Assembly (NCBI GenBank): GCA_030668045.1
Contig: DAOUUR010000018.1
Span: 1-14,049 of the forward strand
Direction: 5' to 3'
Length of the DNA stretch: 14,049 bases
Origin: a bacterium
GTDB lineage: Bacteria; Zixibacteria; MSB-5A5; GN15; FEB-12
Shown here: positions 6,687-14,049 of the stretch, piece by piece
How the letters are laid out: each line of letters opens with the position of its first letter
Position numbering within the stretch: the stretch's first letter is position 1
Made by a program: the position numbers and the translations under genes
The notes under the pieces: generated by a model
What the model was told of the DNA's origin: nothing
Seen by the model: only the letters and a program-made list of their open reading frames with translations
Databases searched by the model: none

Positions 6687-7924
6687 TATTACTCTACCGG
6701 ATAGCGACACTCGTGATCTACGCAATCGTCTTTCCTTATGGACGATGGCGGGCATGGCGCGGCGATGCCTTGTGGCAGGGTCGTCTCGGTCTGATTGCGC
6801 TGCATGATCGCACTGACATCTGGCTGCACGCCGCCTCGGTGGGGGAGATTCGAGTAATCAGCTATCTGGTGGCCTGTCTCTATAGCAAGCGGCCGGAAGT
6901 TTCGATACATGTTACTGCTATGACGCGAGCCGGATACCGCACTGCTCTGGCAACGATGAACGAGCGTACCACTATTACGTACTTTCCGCTGGATGTCCTC
7001 CCCGCAGTCAGCAAGACGCTCAAGAGAATCAATCCGTCGTTGATAGGATTCGCCGAAACTGAAATCTGGCCCAACTTGGTGTTGGCGGCCTGTCGACGAG
7101 ATATTCCAATGGTGCTTATCAATGGTCGCATGTCAGAGAAAGCGATGGGTAAGTATCATTTCATCCGTTTGACGATGCGAAAGCTGCTGAATTGCTACGA
7201 TCGATTTTTCTTCAAAACCGAGCAGGACGCCGGTCGGTACGAACAGTTTCTATCCGTGGATAAGAAATCTATCGGCACGGTTGTGGGCGACATGAAATTC
7301 GATGCGCCCGTCAGGAGCAAGACGCCGAAGTTGGTTGGTGCCATCCGCGAAGAACTTGGTGTGAAACCGGATTCGTTTGTGGTGGTGGCCGGTTCAACTC
7401 GGCCCGGCGAAGAAACAGCGCTGGCATCAATCTACGCGCACCTCTCACAAAAGATAAAGAATCTGGTGATGGTAATTGCTCCGCGACACTTGGAACGTCT
7501 TTCCGAGATCAAGACGATGCTTACCGAAAAGAAAATCGACTGTTCCATCTTCGGCGAGTCTGATCCGCAGGGCGTGATTCTGGTTGATCGAATGGGGTTG
7601 CTCGGTGATCTTTATTTGGCCGCCGATCTTGCTTTTGTTGGTGGCACGTTGGTTGATATCGGTGGGCACAACCTGCTTGAACCGGTCTGGAACGGGACGC
7701 CGGTCTTGTTTGGCTATTCGACGTACAACGTAACGGAAGCTGCTGACTACATTATTTCCGGTAACTTCGGGCGGCAGGTCAAATCGGTCGAAGATTTGGA
7801 AACGGCCATCGAAGCTGTGTGGGTGGGTGAACTGACCCACAATGTCAAGACCGACAACGTCGGTGTCACCACTCCAACCACGGTTGCGGCGGACTACATT
7901 CTGGCGAGGATTTCCGATGCCTGA
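6683..7924 (+). CDS. waaA: 3-deoxy-D-manno-octulosonic acid (Kdo) transferase
   Basis: The 413-residue enzyme (also called KdtA, family GT30) adds Kdo from CMP-Kdo to the lipid A precursor. An N-terminal hydrophobic anchor (about 2-18) is followed by LHAASVGE (48-55), whose E55 is the predicted catalytic base. Further blocks are GFAETEIWPN, INGRMSEKA, VVAGSTRPGEE, IAPRHLER and FVGGTLVDIGGHNLLEP, all typical of the family. The length is close to the usual 420-430 residues. It starts inside the lpxB stop (ATGA overlap) and ends 8 nt inside lpxK, so the three are tightly coupled. Sequence alone does not show whether it adds one or two Kdo residues. Confidence 0.97.
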   Translation: MILLYRIATLVIYAIVFPYGRWRAWRGDALWQGRLGLIALHDRTDIWLHAASVGEIRVISYLVACLYSKRPEVSIHVTAMTRAGYRTALATMNERTTITYFPLDVLPAVSKTLKRINPSLIGFAETEIWPNLVLAACRRDIPMVLINGRMSEKAMGKYHFIRLTMRKLLNCYDRFFFKTEQDAGRYEQFLSVDKKSIGTVVGDMKFDAPVRSKTPKLVGAIREELGVKPDSFVVVAGSTRPGEETALASIYAHLSQKIKNLVMVIAPRHLERLSEIKTMLTEKKIDCSIFGESDPQGVILVDRMGLLGDLYLAADLAFVGGTLVDIGGHNLLEPVWNGTPVLFGYSTYNVTEAADYIISGNFGRQVKSVEDLETAIEAVWVGELTHNVKTDNVGVTTPTTVAADYILARISDA

Positions 7925-8996
7925 GAGAATCTGGAAAAAGATATTAAATCGCCCCAAAGGGTCGTTGTTGGCTCTGGCGTTTCTTGTGTTGTGGCCACTG
8001 TCGCTGATCTATCGACTGGTCGTCAAGTTGAATCGTTCTCGGCAAACGCAGGAACGGGTGCGAGTGAGCTCTCCGGTTATCTCAGTCGGAAATATTTCGG
8101 TCGGTGGTAGCGGCAAGACACCAATTGCTGGTCTCCTCGCAGATTTTCTTGAAAAGGAAAAATTGAGAGTCGGGATAGCATCCTCAGGCTACGGGCGCGG
8201 TGCAACCAGTTCCGTTCTGGCCAGAGGTTATGAGATTCAGAAGATGACTGCCGAGGCTGTTGGTGATGAAGTCTGCCTGCTGGCCGATCTTCTGCCGTCT
8301 GTTCTGTTCGCGGTTGACCACTCCAAATCGGTCGCGGCCCGGGCGCTGGATGAGTCAGGCGAAGTCGATCTGATTATTGTTGATGATGGCTTTCAGCACC
8401 GCTACCTGCACCGTGATCTTGACATTGTGACATTCGATGCGGCTGTCGAAGAGCGGCAGCTTCGCATTTTTCCGTGTGGTGTTCTTCGTGAATCGTTCAG
8501 TGCGCTTGCCGATGCCGGGGTCATTATCGTCACCCGATCAGATTTTGCCAGAGATATCAGCAAGCTTGATGGTTGGCTGCGTCGATACAATTCCGAAGCT
8601 CCTATTTATCACGCCCGGTTCGGTTTTGAGGAATTGGTTGGGCACAACGAACGGCGACCGGTCAAGTACCTGGTGGATCGCTCTGTTTTTCTCTTTGCCG
8701 GGATTGGCAATTTCCGGCCTTTTGAGAAGCAGGTCTCGGCAATATGTGCTGACCTTGATTGTGCTGTCGAGCTGAGCGACCACCAGAAGTACGACCGGTT
8801 ACAATTGCAGCAACTGAAAGATCAGGCCGACCGTTTCGATTCCGATCTGATTATTACTACCGCCAAAGACTGGGTCAAGATCGGCGACTTTGATTTTGGC
8901 CGTGAAATATATTACCTTGTTCAATCAATTGATCTTGATCAGGGCGAAGAGAAGTTGGTGAAATTCATCAAAAACCTTCTCGACCAGCGAGGATAG
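7917..8996 (+). CDS. lpxK: Tetraacyldisaccharide 4'-kinase
   Basis: The 359-residue kinase phosphorylates the 4' position of the lipid A disaccharide at the inner membrane. A hydrophobic N-terminal segment (about 16-35) anchors it. The P-loop GNISVGGSGKTP spans 58-69, SGYGRG lies at 90-95, VDDGFQHR at 155-162 and a TTAKDWVK block toward the C-terminus corresponds to the usual TEKDAVK. The chosen ATG at 7917 has GAGGA (7906-7910) with a 6-nt spacer, whereas an in-frame upstream ATG at 7842 would only add residues shared with no LpxK. The gene overlaps waaA by 8 nt. The order waaA-lpxK is common; here it closes the recognisable lipid A part of the operon. Confidence 0.96.
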   Translation: MPERIWKKILNRPKGSLLALAFLVLWPLSLIYRLVVKLNRSRQTQERVRVSSPVISVGNISVGGSGKTPIAGLLADFLEKEKLRVGIASSGYGRGATSSVLARGYEIQKMTAEAVGDEVCLLADLLPSVLFAVDHSKSVAARALDESGEVDLIIVDDGFQHRYLHRDLDIVTFDAAVEERQLRIFPCGVLRESFSALADAGVIIVTRSDFARDISKLDGWLRRYNSEAPIYHARFGFEELVGHNERRPVKYLVDRSVFLFAGIGNFRPFEKQVSAICADLDCAVELSDHQKYDRLQLQQLKDQADRFDSDLIITTAKDWVKIGDFDFGREIYYLVQSIDLDQGEEKLVKFIKNLLDQRG

Positions 8997-9003
8997 TTAT
9001 CTG

Positions 9004-10608
9004 ATGGAAAAGCGCTTTGACTTTATTGTAGCAGGCAGCGGCATTGCCGGGCTGTTCTATGTTCTTCAGGTTCTACTCAGACAACCGGAGGCTCGGATTG
9101 CGATTGTTACCAAAAAAGCCGAGACCGACACCAGCACCAATCGCGCTCAGGGTGGAATTGCTGCAGTTCTTTCAGGGGCCGACTCTTTTGATAAGCATAT
9201 CGAGGACACCATTGCTGTCGGTGGTGGATTGTGTAATCGGGAAATTGTCGAGAAGGTTGTGCAGGGTGGTCCGGTTGTTATCCGGGAGCTGATTGATTTT
9301 GGTGTCAGGTTCACCAAGGAGAACGGTCACTTTCAACTTGGACGCGAAGGTGGCCACTCAGAGAATCGGGTTGTCCATGCTGCGGATCTGACCGGGCGCG
9401 AAATTGAACGAGCCCTGCTTGAAGCTTGTCGCTCGCATTCAAATATTGAAATTTACCGTAACCATGCGGTGATCGATCTTATCACCTACCCCGACGACAG
9501 TGGACTTGAAGTCTGCGGCGGGGTGTTTATCTTTAGTGAGCGCGAGAGAACTATCGGTACGTTCTACGCACCCGTTACGATGCTTGCTACCGGCGGACTG
9601 GGGCAGATATACCAGTTTAATACCAACCCGACCATTGCTACCGGCGACGGTGTCGCTGTTGCCTGGCGAGCAGGCGTTGCGGTGGCCAATCTGGAGTTCA
9701 TTCAGTTTCACCCTACCACGCTTTACAGCCCCGGTCGCTGGCCGTTCTTGATTTCGGAGGCGGTGCGGGGAGAAGGTGGTCGCTTGAAAACAGTTGATGG
9801 CCGTTACCTCATGGACGGCGTTCACGAACTAAAAGACCTCGCCCCACGCGATGTTATAGCATATGAAATCGACCGTGAACTAAAGGCAAGCGGCGAGGAA
9901 TTTGTTTTTCTCGATATTAGTGACGGCGATCCAGAATTTGTTCGGAAACGATTTCCCAATATCTACCGCGAATGTCTTCGTCGTGGATTCGACATTACCA
10001 AGCGACCGGTACCGGTAGTCCCCGGTGCTCATTATGCCTGCGGCGGTATTGTTGCATCGGTTGACGGCACGACCGAACTACGCGGACTCTTTGCGGCTGG
10101 TGAAGTAGCCCATACCGGGATGCACGGCGCCAACCGGCTGGCTTCAAATTCGTTATTGGAAGCGGTTGTCATGGCCAAGCTTGCCGCCGGGGCATCATCG
10201 GAGTACTTCGACAACACCGAATTTCCGTCTCAGGTGCCGATTGACAACGCCCTGTACTCGTCACTCAGACGTCCGCAGAAAAGACTATTGATCGCTCATA
10301 ATCGCCGCCAGTTGAATCGGATCATGTCCGACTTTGCGGGAATTGTGCGTACCAAAGATCACCTCTCTCTGGCGCTTGAGAAGGTTACTCAGATATGCGA
10401 CGATGTGGAGCAGTACTTCTTGGCGACACCTGCAAACTACAATATTCTGGAGCTTCGCAACATGGCCACCACCGCTCGACTTATTATTGAGTCGGCGTTG
10501 CAACGAAAAGAATCGCGGGGTCTGCATCATATCCAGGACTACCCCGAGACAAAAGCAGCCTTCGCCCACGATACGGTCGTGGCAGGAAAACAACGAAAAG
10601 GAGATTGA
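9004..10608 (+). CDS. nadB: L-aspartate oxidase
   Basis: The 534-residue FAD enzyme oxidises L-aspartate to iminoaspartate, the first step of de novo NAD synthesis. It belongs to the succinate dehydrogenase/fumarate reductase flavoprotein group. Visible are the FAD dinucleotide motif AGSGIAGL (10-17), TNRAQGGIAAVL, HSENRVVHAADLTG, ATGGLGQIY, FIQFHPTTLY, LAPRDVIAYEI, PGAHYACGGI and HGANRLASNSLLEA, which include the substrate-binding His and Arg residues of the family. The length matches E. coli NadB (540). GAGGA at 8989-8993 lies 10 nt before the ATG, inside the lpxK end, and only 7 nt separate the genes. No nadA or nadC is adjacent, so the pathway must be completed elsewhere. An envelope link is not implied; it probably just shares the transcript. 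Confidence 0.95.
   Translation: MEKRFDFIVAGSGIAGLFYVLQVLLRQPEARIAIVTKKAETDTSTNRAQGGIAAVLSGADSFDKHIEDTIAVGGGLCNREIVEKVVQGGPVVIRELIDFGVRFTKENGHFQLGREGGHSENRVVHAADLTGREIERALLEACRSHSNIEIYRNHAVIDLITYPDDSGLEVCGGVFIFSERERTIGTFYAPVTMLATGGLGQIYQFNTNPTIATGDGVAVAWRAGVAVANLEFIQFHPTTLYSPGRWPFLISEAVRGEGGRLKTVDGRYLMDGVHELKDLAPRDVIAYEIDRELKASGEEFVFLDISDGDPEFVRKRFPNIYRECLRRGFDITKRPVPVVPGAHYACGGIVASVDGTTELRGLFAAGEVAHTGMHGANRLASNSLLEAVVMAKLAAGASSEYFDNTEFPSQVPIDNALYSSLRRPQKRLLIAHNRRQLNRIMSDFAGIVRTKDHLSLALEKVTQICDDVEQYFLATPANYNILELRNMATTARLIIESALQRKESRGLHHIQDYPETKAAFAHDTVVAGKQRKGD
10600..10603 (+). promoter_or_regulatory. Ribosome binding site that decides the guaA start
   Basis: The site reads aaaaGGAGa. It lies 7 nt before TTG 10611, an ideal distance. 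The TTG at 10605 would leave only 1 nt and the first ATG (10629) would leave 25 nt, so TTG 10611 is the best-supported start. Confidence 0.7.
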
Positions 10609-10610
10609 GC

Positions 10611-12152
10611 TTGTCGCAGCATTCTGAAATGATTCTCATCATCGATTTCGGTGGGCAATACACGCAACTGATCGCGCGTCGTGTTCGCGAAGCGAAGGTA
10701 TATTGTGAAATTGTGCCCTGCCATGCCGATCTGCAGACATACGCCGACCACAACATCCGTGGCTACATTCTCTCGGGCGGCCCGGCTTCGGTTATGGATG
10801 AAGATTCCCCCCCGATGCCGCCCGACATAGTCGACAGCGGCCTGCCGATTCTCGGCATATGCTACGGTATGCATCTGCTGGCCAAAGCGTTCTCCGGTGA
10901 GTTGGTCCGGGCCGAGACAAGGGAGTATGGTCGGGCATACCTTGAGTTTGACGGCGAGAACCGTCTTTTCTCCGGTATTCCGCGCCGCAGTCAGGTGTGG
11001 ATGTCTCACGGTGACTCGGTGGATAAATTGCCCGATGGTTTCAGAGTGATTGGGTCAACCGATACTCTCAAAGCTGCCGCGGTGGCCGATGAAAAACGCC
11101 GCATCTATGGCGTCCAGTTTCATCCCGAAGTCCACCACACCGACGAGGGCAAGAATATCCTCTCCAATTTCCTCTTTGATGTATGTGACCTCAAAGGTGA
11201 CTGGACTACCGAGGCTTTTATCGAAAGTTCGGTGGCGCAGATTCGTGCTCAGGTAGGCGATAGCGAAGTTATCCTCGGCATCTCCGGCGGAGTTGATTCT
11301 ACCGTCGCCGCTATGCTCCTGTCTAAGGCGATTGGATCGAAACTACATGGTGTCTTTGTCAATAACGGACTCCTGCGTAAGAACGAATTTGAAGATGTCA
11401 CTCGCATGCTCGGTACGTTAGGGATTAACCTCAAAGCGGTGGACGCCTCTTCGCTCTTCCTTGAGAGGCTGGCCGGTGTCTCCGATCCGGAGAAAAAGCG
11501 AAAGATTATCGGTAATGCTTTCATAGATATCTTTGAAGAGGAGGCCGAGAAGATTGGGCAGATTAATTACCTCGCCCAGGGGACGCTCTACCCGGACGTT
11601 ATTGAGTCGGTCTCGTTTAAGGGGCCATCGGCGACGATCAAGTCGCACCACAATGTCGGCGGGTTGAAAGACCGCATGAAACTGAAGCTGGTCGAACCGT
11701 TGCGGGAACTGTTCAAGGATGAGGTCCGAGAGCTTGGCCGTAAGCTTGGTATCCCGGAGAAATTTATTGGGAGGCATCCTTTCCCCGGTCCCGGGTTGGC
11801 GGTTAGAATTTTAGGCGATATCACTGAAGAACGCTGCGACCTCCTGCGAGAGGTGGACGCTATCTTTATCGATGAACTCTTTGCCAACAATATCTACGAT
11901 GACATCTGGCAAGCGTTCTCGGTGCTGTTGCCGATCAAGGCGGTCGGGGTTATGGGTGATGAACGCACGTACGAACACGTGGTGGCGTTGCGGGCGGTTA
12001 CGTCCGTTGACGGTATGACCGCCGACTGGGCCAAGATTGACCCGGAGATTCTCGGCCACATATCAAATCGTATTATCCGTCAGGTCACGGGAATAAACCG
12101 CGTTGTCTATGATATTTCATCGAAACCACCGGCTACGATTGAATGGGAATAA
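10611..12152 (+). CDS. guaA: GMP synthase (glutamine-hydrolysing)
   Basis: The 513-residue enzyme converts XMP, ATP and glutamine to GMP. The N-terminal class I amidotransferase domain shows LGICYGM with nucleophile C84, and VQFHPEV with H171 and E173 completing the triad. The ATP pyrophosphatase domain carries LGISGGVDST (222-231). The C-terminal dimerisation domain includes HPFPGPGLAVRILGDI and ends in INRVVYDISSKPPATIEWE, nearly identical to E. coli. Residue 88, after GICYGM, is His where GMP synthases normally have Gln. The start is TTG 10611, chosen by the ribosome binding site; the start of the nadB stop codon is just 5 nt upstream of it. Length is normal (E. coli 525). It appears to be co-transcribed with nadB. 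Confidence 0.96.
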   Translation: MSQHSEMILIIDFGGQYTQLIARRVREAKVYCEIVPCHADLQTYADHNIRGYILSGGPASVMDEDSPPMPPDIVDSGLPILGICYGMHLLAKAFSGELVRAETREYGRAYLEFDGENRLFSGIPRRSQVWMSHGDSVDKLPDGFRVIGSTDTLKAAAVADEKRRIYGVQFHPEVHHTDEGKNILSNFLFDVCDLKGDWTTEAFIESSVAQIRAQVGDSEVILGISGGVDSTVAAMLLSKAIGSKLHGVFVNNGLLRKNEFEDVTRMLGTLGINLKAVDASSLFLERLAGVSDPEKKRKIIGNAFIDIFEEEAEKIGQINYLAQGTLYPDVIESVSFKGPSATIKSHHNVGGLKDRMKLKLVEPLRELFKDEVRELGRKLGIPEKFIGRHPFPGPGLAVRILGDITEERCDLLREVDAIFIDELFANNIYDDIWQAFSVLLPIKAVGVMGDERTYEHVVALRAVTSVDGMTADWAKIDPEILGHISNRIIRQVTGINRVVYDISSKPPATIEWE

Positions 12153-12188
12153 CCGGTACGGTGATGCTCATCGTACTCAGTTCTTGAG

Positions 12189-13028
12189 ATGAAGGTTCTC
12201 CGAATGTTGCTCTGGTTGCTGGCAAGTGTCGTTATCATAATCGGATTGGTGTTAGCGCTGGTCTATTTTAGTCAGGACCGGATGATCTTCTACCCGGTCA
12301 GCGAGCTGGTGGTGACGCCTGCTGAGATCGGCCTGCTGTTTGAGGATGTCTCTATTGAGGTGACCGACGCTGAGAATATTCACGGCTGGTTTGTCCCTGC
12401 GGTTCCCGATTCCGGCGCAAGCGGTTCAAGCAAGACGATTCTCTTTTTCCATGGCAACGGTGGTAACATATCGCATCGTCTGGAAACGATCAGCTTTCTG
12501 GCCGAGATGAAGGCTGATCTGCTGATTATCGATTACCGGGGCTATGGCCGATCCGACGGTTCACCATCTGAGGACGGTATGTATGCCGATGCTGAGGCGG
12601 CGTATCGGTGGTTGACCGAAAGCAAAGGTGTCCTGCCTGCCGATATCATTCTGTTCGGTCGATCTCTTGGCGGCGCGGTTGCCATAAATCTGGCGAGTCG
12701 TTTCAAGTGTGGAGGATTGATAGTCGAGTCATCGTTCACTTCGATTCCAGATATGGGCCGACTGGTCTATCCGTTTTTGCCGGTGTCATGGCTGGCGCGA
12801 TATCAGTTCGATTCGATCTCGGGAATTAGGGGCATTCAGTGTCCGGTTTTGGTGACGCATTCACCTGATGACGACATGATTCCTTTCCGGATGGGGAAGG
12901 CTCTTTTTGAGAACGCTCCTGAGCCGAAGCAGTTTGTGCCGCTCACCGGTGGGCATAATGATTTAGGCTATCTCGATAATCCCTTCTATCGGGAAGCGGT
13001 CGGTCGGTTGATTTCCGGTCATGACTGA
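12189..13028 (+). CDS. Membrane-anchored alpha/beta hydrolase (Bem46/YfhR-like)
   Basis: The 279-residue protein has one N-terminal membrane segment (about 6-27), with little sign of a cleavage site, followed by an alpha/beta-hydrolase fold that would face the periplasm if the N-terminus stays inside. FFHGNGGN (86-93) is the oxyanion-hole region, FGRSLGG (156-162) holds nucleophile S159, HSPDDDMIP (224-232) holds the probable acid D228, and GGHND (254-258) holds H256. This arrangement matches the Bem46/YfhR group, whose substrates are mostly unknown; esterase or thioesterase activity is plausible. The ATG at 12189 has a poor ribosome binding site. An in-frame ATG at 12204 is preceded by GAAGG with an 8-nt gap and may be the true start, losing five residues. 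It lies 36 nt after guaA. Confidence 0.88.
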   Translation: MKVLRMLLWLLASVVIIIGLVLALVYFSQDRMIFYPVSELVVTPAEIGLLFEDVSIEVTDAENIHGWFVPAVPDSGASGSSKTILFFHGNGGNISHRLETISFLAEMKADLLIIDYRGYGRSDGSPSEDGMYADAEAAYRWLTESKGVLPADIILFGRSLGGAVAINLASRFKCGGLIVESSFTSIPDMGRLVYPFLPVSWLARYQFDSISGIRGIQCPVLVTHSPDDDMIPFRMGKALFENAPEPKQFVPLTGGHNDLGYLDNPFYREAVGRLISGHD

Positions 13029-13087
13029 TTTGAAAACTGTTTCAGTTTGCTATTTTGGCTGAGTCGGTGGCGTCTGAGACAAATCGT

Positions 13088-13116
13088 TTGACAAGGCGTG
13101 CATAACGGCCTATAAT
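13088..13116 (+). promoter_or_regulatory. Perfect-consensus sigma-70 promoter
   Basis: TTGACA (13088-13093) and TATAAT (13111-13116) are separated by exactly 17 bases, matching the textbook consensus at all twelve positions. Transcription should start near 13123. The site lies 60 bases after the hydrolase stop and separates the prenyl synthase gene from the preceding genes. Confidence 0.88.
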
Positions 13117-13153
13117 TTTGGTCCATCTGAAGGAGAAAGAAAGCTGTCCGATC

Positions 13154-14049
13154 ATGCTTGATACCAACAAAATGCTTGAATATACCAGCCCGGTACAGGC
13201 GGACCTGGACGACTTCAGTCGCAACTTAAACGATGTTGTCAAAGGTGACTCGCCGCTGATTGCGTCGATTGCGCGTCACCTCCTCAAGGCGCGTGGTAAA
13301 CGAATTAGACCGGCCTTCCTCTTCCTCTCATCCCGTGCCGCCGACAATTTTACCGAGCACACGGTGTCAGCATCGCTGGCTATTGAATTAATCCACACCG
13401 CCACTCTTTTGCATGATGATGTGGTCGATGAATCGGAGATGCGACGCGGCCAGGATACGGTCAATGCACAGTGGACCAATCTGATTTCGGTTCTGATGGG
13501 TGACTATCTTTTTGCCAAGGCCTTCCGGATCATGGTGACGACCGAGTCCCTTCAACTGATGCAGGCGATTTCCGAAGCGACCGAAAGGGTTTCCATTGGG
13601 GAGCTCCGGCAGATTGAAGAAACCGGCAACTACGATGTGTCCGAAGATGAGTATCTCTCAATAATTGCCGATAAGACCGCCTCGCTCTTTGCCGTTTCCT
13701 GTGAGACCGGACCGATCCTCCTGAAGAGACCAATCGGTGAACGACAACGGTTTGCCATGTTTGGCGAGAAAATAGGGACAGCCTTCCAGATTGCCGATGA
13801 TTTGCTTGATTTTGTTGGCGACGCAGAGGTTACCGGCAAGGAACCGGGTAACGATGTCCTAACCGGTAGAGTGACTTTGCCGCTCATCTTCACGCTGAAG
13901 AATGTTGGAAAGGCCGCGCGCAAGGAAATCCTCGGGTGCTTTGATCAGCCTGACAGGGATCTGGAGACGTTTCAGCGCCTGCACCGGTATGTTACCGAAT
14001 CCGGGGGGATCGACTACGCCTATGACCGAGCTGATCGACTCTGCCAACA
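13154..14049 (+). CDS. Long-chain all-trans polyprenyl diphosphate synthase (3' end outside window)
   Basis: The 298 visible residues are open to the window edge; relatives are about 320-325 residues, so some 25 are missing. The enzyme adds isopentenyl diphosphate units to an allylic primer, typically to build the quinone side chain. GKRIRP (48-53) binds diphosphate, the first aspartate-rich motif is LLHDDVVDESEMRRG (85-99; D88, D89, D92), KTASLF lies at 174-179 and the second motif is QIADDLLDF (212-220; D215, D216, D219). The region around the first motif closely matches E. coli IspB, with small residues upstream, which suggests long products. The menaquinone chain is a likely use. The ATG at 13154 has AAGGAG 18 nt upstream, an unusually long distance, but no other start codon lies between them in frame. 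Confidence 0.94.
   Translation, partial: MLDTNKMLEYTSPVQADLDDFSRNLNDVVKGDSPLIASIARHLLKARGKRIRPAFLFLSSRAADNFTEHTVSASLAIELIHTATLLHDDVVDESEMRRGQDTVNAQWTNLISVLMGDYLFAKAFRIMVTTESLQLMQAISEATERVSIGELRQIEETGNYDVSEDEYLSIIADKTASLFAVSCETGPILLKRPIGERQRFAMFGEKIGTAFQIADDLLDFVGDAEVTGKEPGNDVLTGRVTLPLIFTLKNVGKAARKEILGCFDQPDRDLETFQRLHRYVTESGGIDYAYDRADRLCQ

Noticed and set aside
7445..7957. Minus-strand open frame of 170 codons opposite waaA and lpxK
   Set aside because: It overlaps the waaA/lpxK junction, where both + strand proteins match their families fully.
13034..13048. Hairpin aaactg-ttt-cagttt after the hydrolase stop as a terminator
   Set aside because: The stem is only 6 bp and A+T-rich with no proper T-run directly after it, so terminator function cannot be claimed.

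Overview
The window carries one long same-strand block of Gram-negative envelope genes, followed by two central-metabolism genes, a membrane-anchored hydrolase and the start of a prenyl synthase. Every convincing gene is on the + strand. The lipid A genes show an outer-membrane, LPS-making bacterium. The fusion of lpxC with fabZ, the order lpxC/fabZ-lpxA-(GT)-Gfo/Idh-lpxB-waaA-lpxK and the moderate G+C content suggest the FCB side of the bacterial tree. A Zixibacteria-like or related uncultured lineage is my best guess, by inference only; no marker in the window settles it.

Layout. Positions 1-84 are the last 27 codons of an upstream gene, plausibly lpxD. Positions 85-555 are non-coding and rich in repeats: a CATTGCGAG-type palindromic element (105-228), a hairpin (248-270) and a cluster of gcagaacc/ggttctgc inverted repeats (388-476). 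A good sigma-70-type promoter (556-584) then drives lpxC-fabZ (614-2005). lpxA overlaps it by 4 nt and is followed by a predicted GT-C membrane glycosyltransferase (2819-4486), a Gfo/Idh/MocA oxidoreductase (4578-5570), lpxB (abutting), waaA/kdtA (4 nt overlap) and lpxK (8 nt overlap). nadB follows after 7 nt and guaA directly after that, with a TTG start. An alpha/beta hydrolase (12189-13028) comes 36 nt later. A perfect-consensus sigma-70 promoter (13088-13116) then starts a new unit with a long-chain polyprenyl diphosphate synthase that runs off the end of the window.

How the genes work together. LpxA acylates UDP-GlcNAc, LpxC deacetylates the product, and FabZ supplies and balances the acyl-ACP pool. 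LpxB joins the two glucosamine units, LpxK phosphorylates the 4' position and WaaA adds Kdo. The UDP-2,3-diacylglucosamine hydrolase (LpxH, LpxI or LpxG) is not in the window. The two least understood members are the GT-C protein and the Gfo/Idh oxidoreductase. Their position inside the operon suggests roles in modifying lipid A or core sugar, but neither function is proven by sequence. nadB (NAD synthesis) and guaA (GMP synthesis) appear to be read from the same transcript.

I see no mobile element, tRNA, rRNA, CRISPR or defence system here. The most interesting content is the pair of unassigned enzymes embedded in the lipid A operon and the repeat-rich leader.
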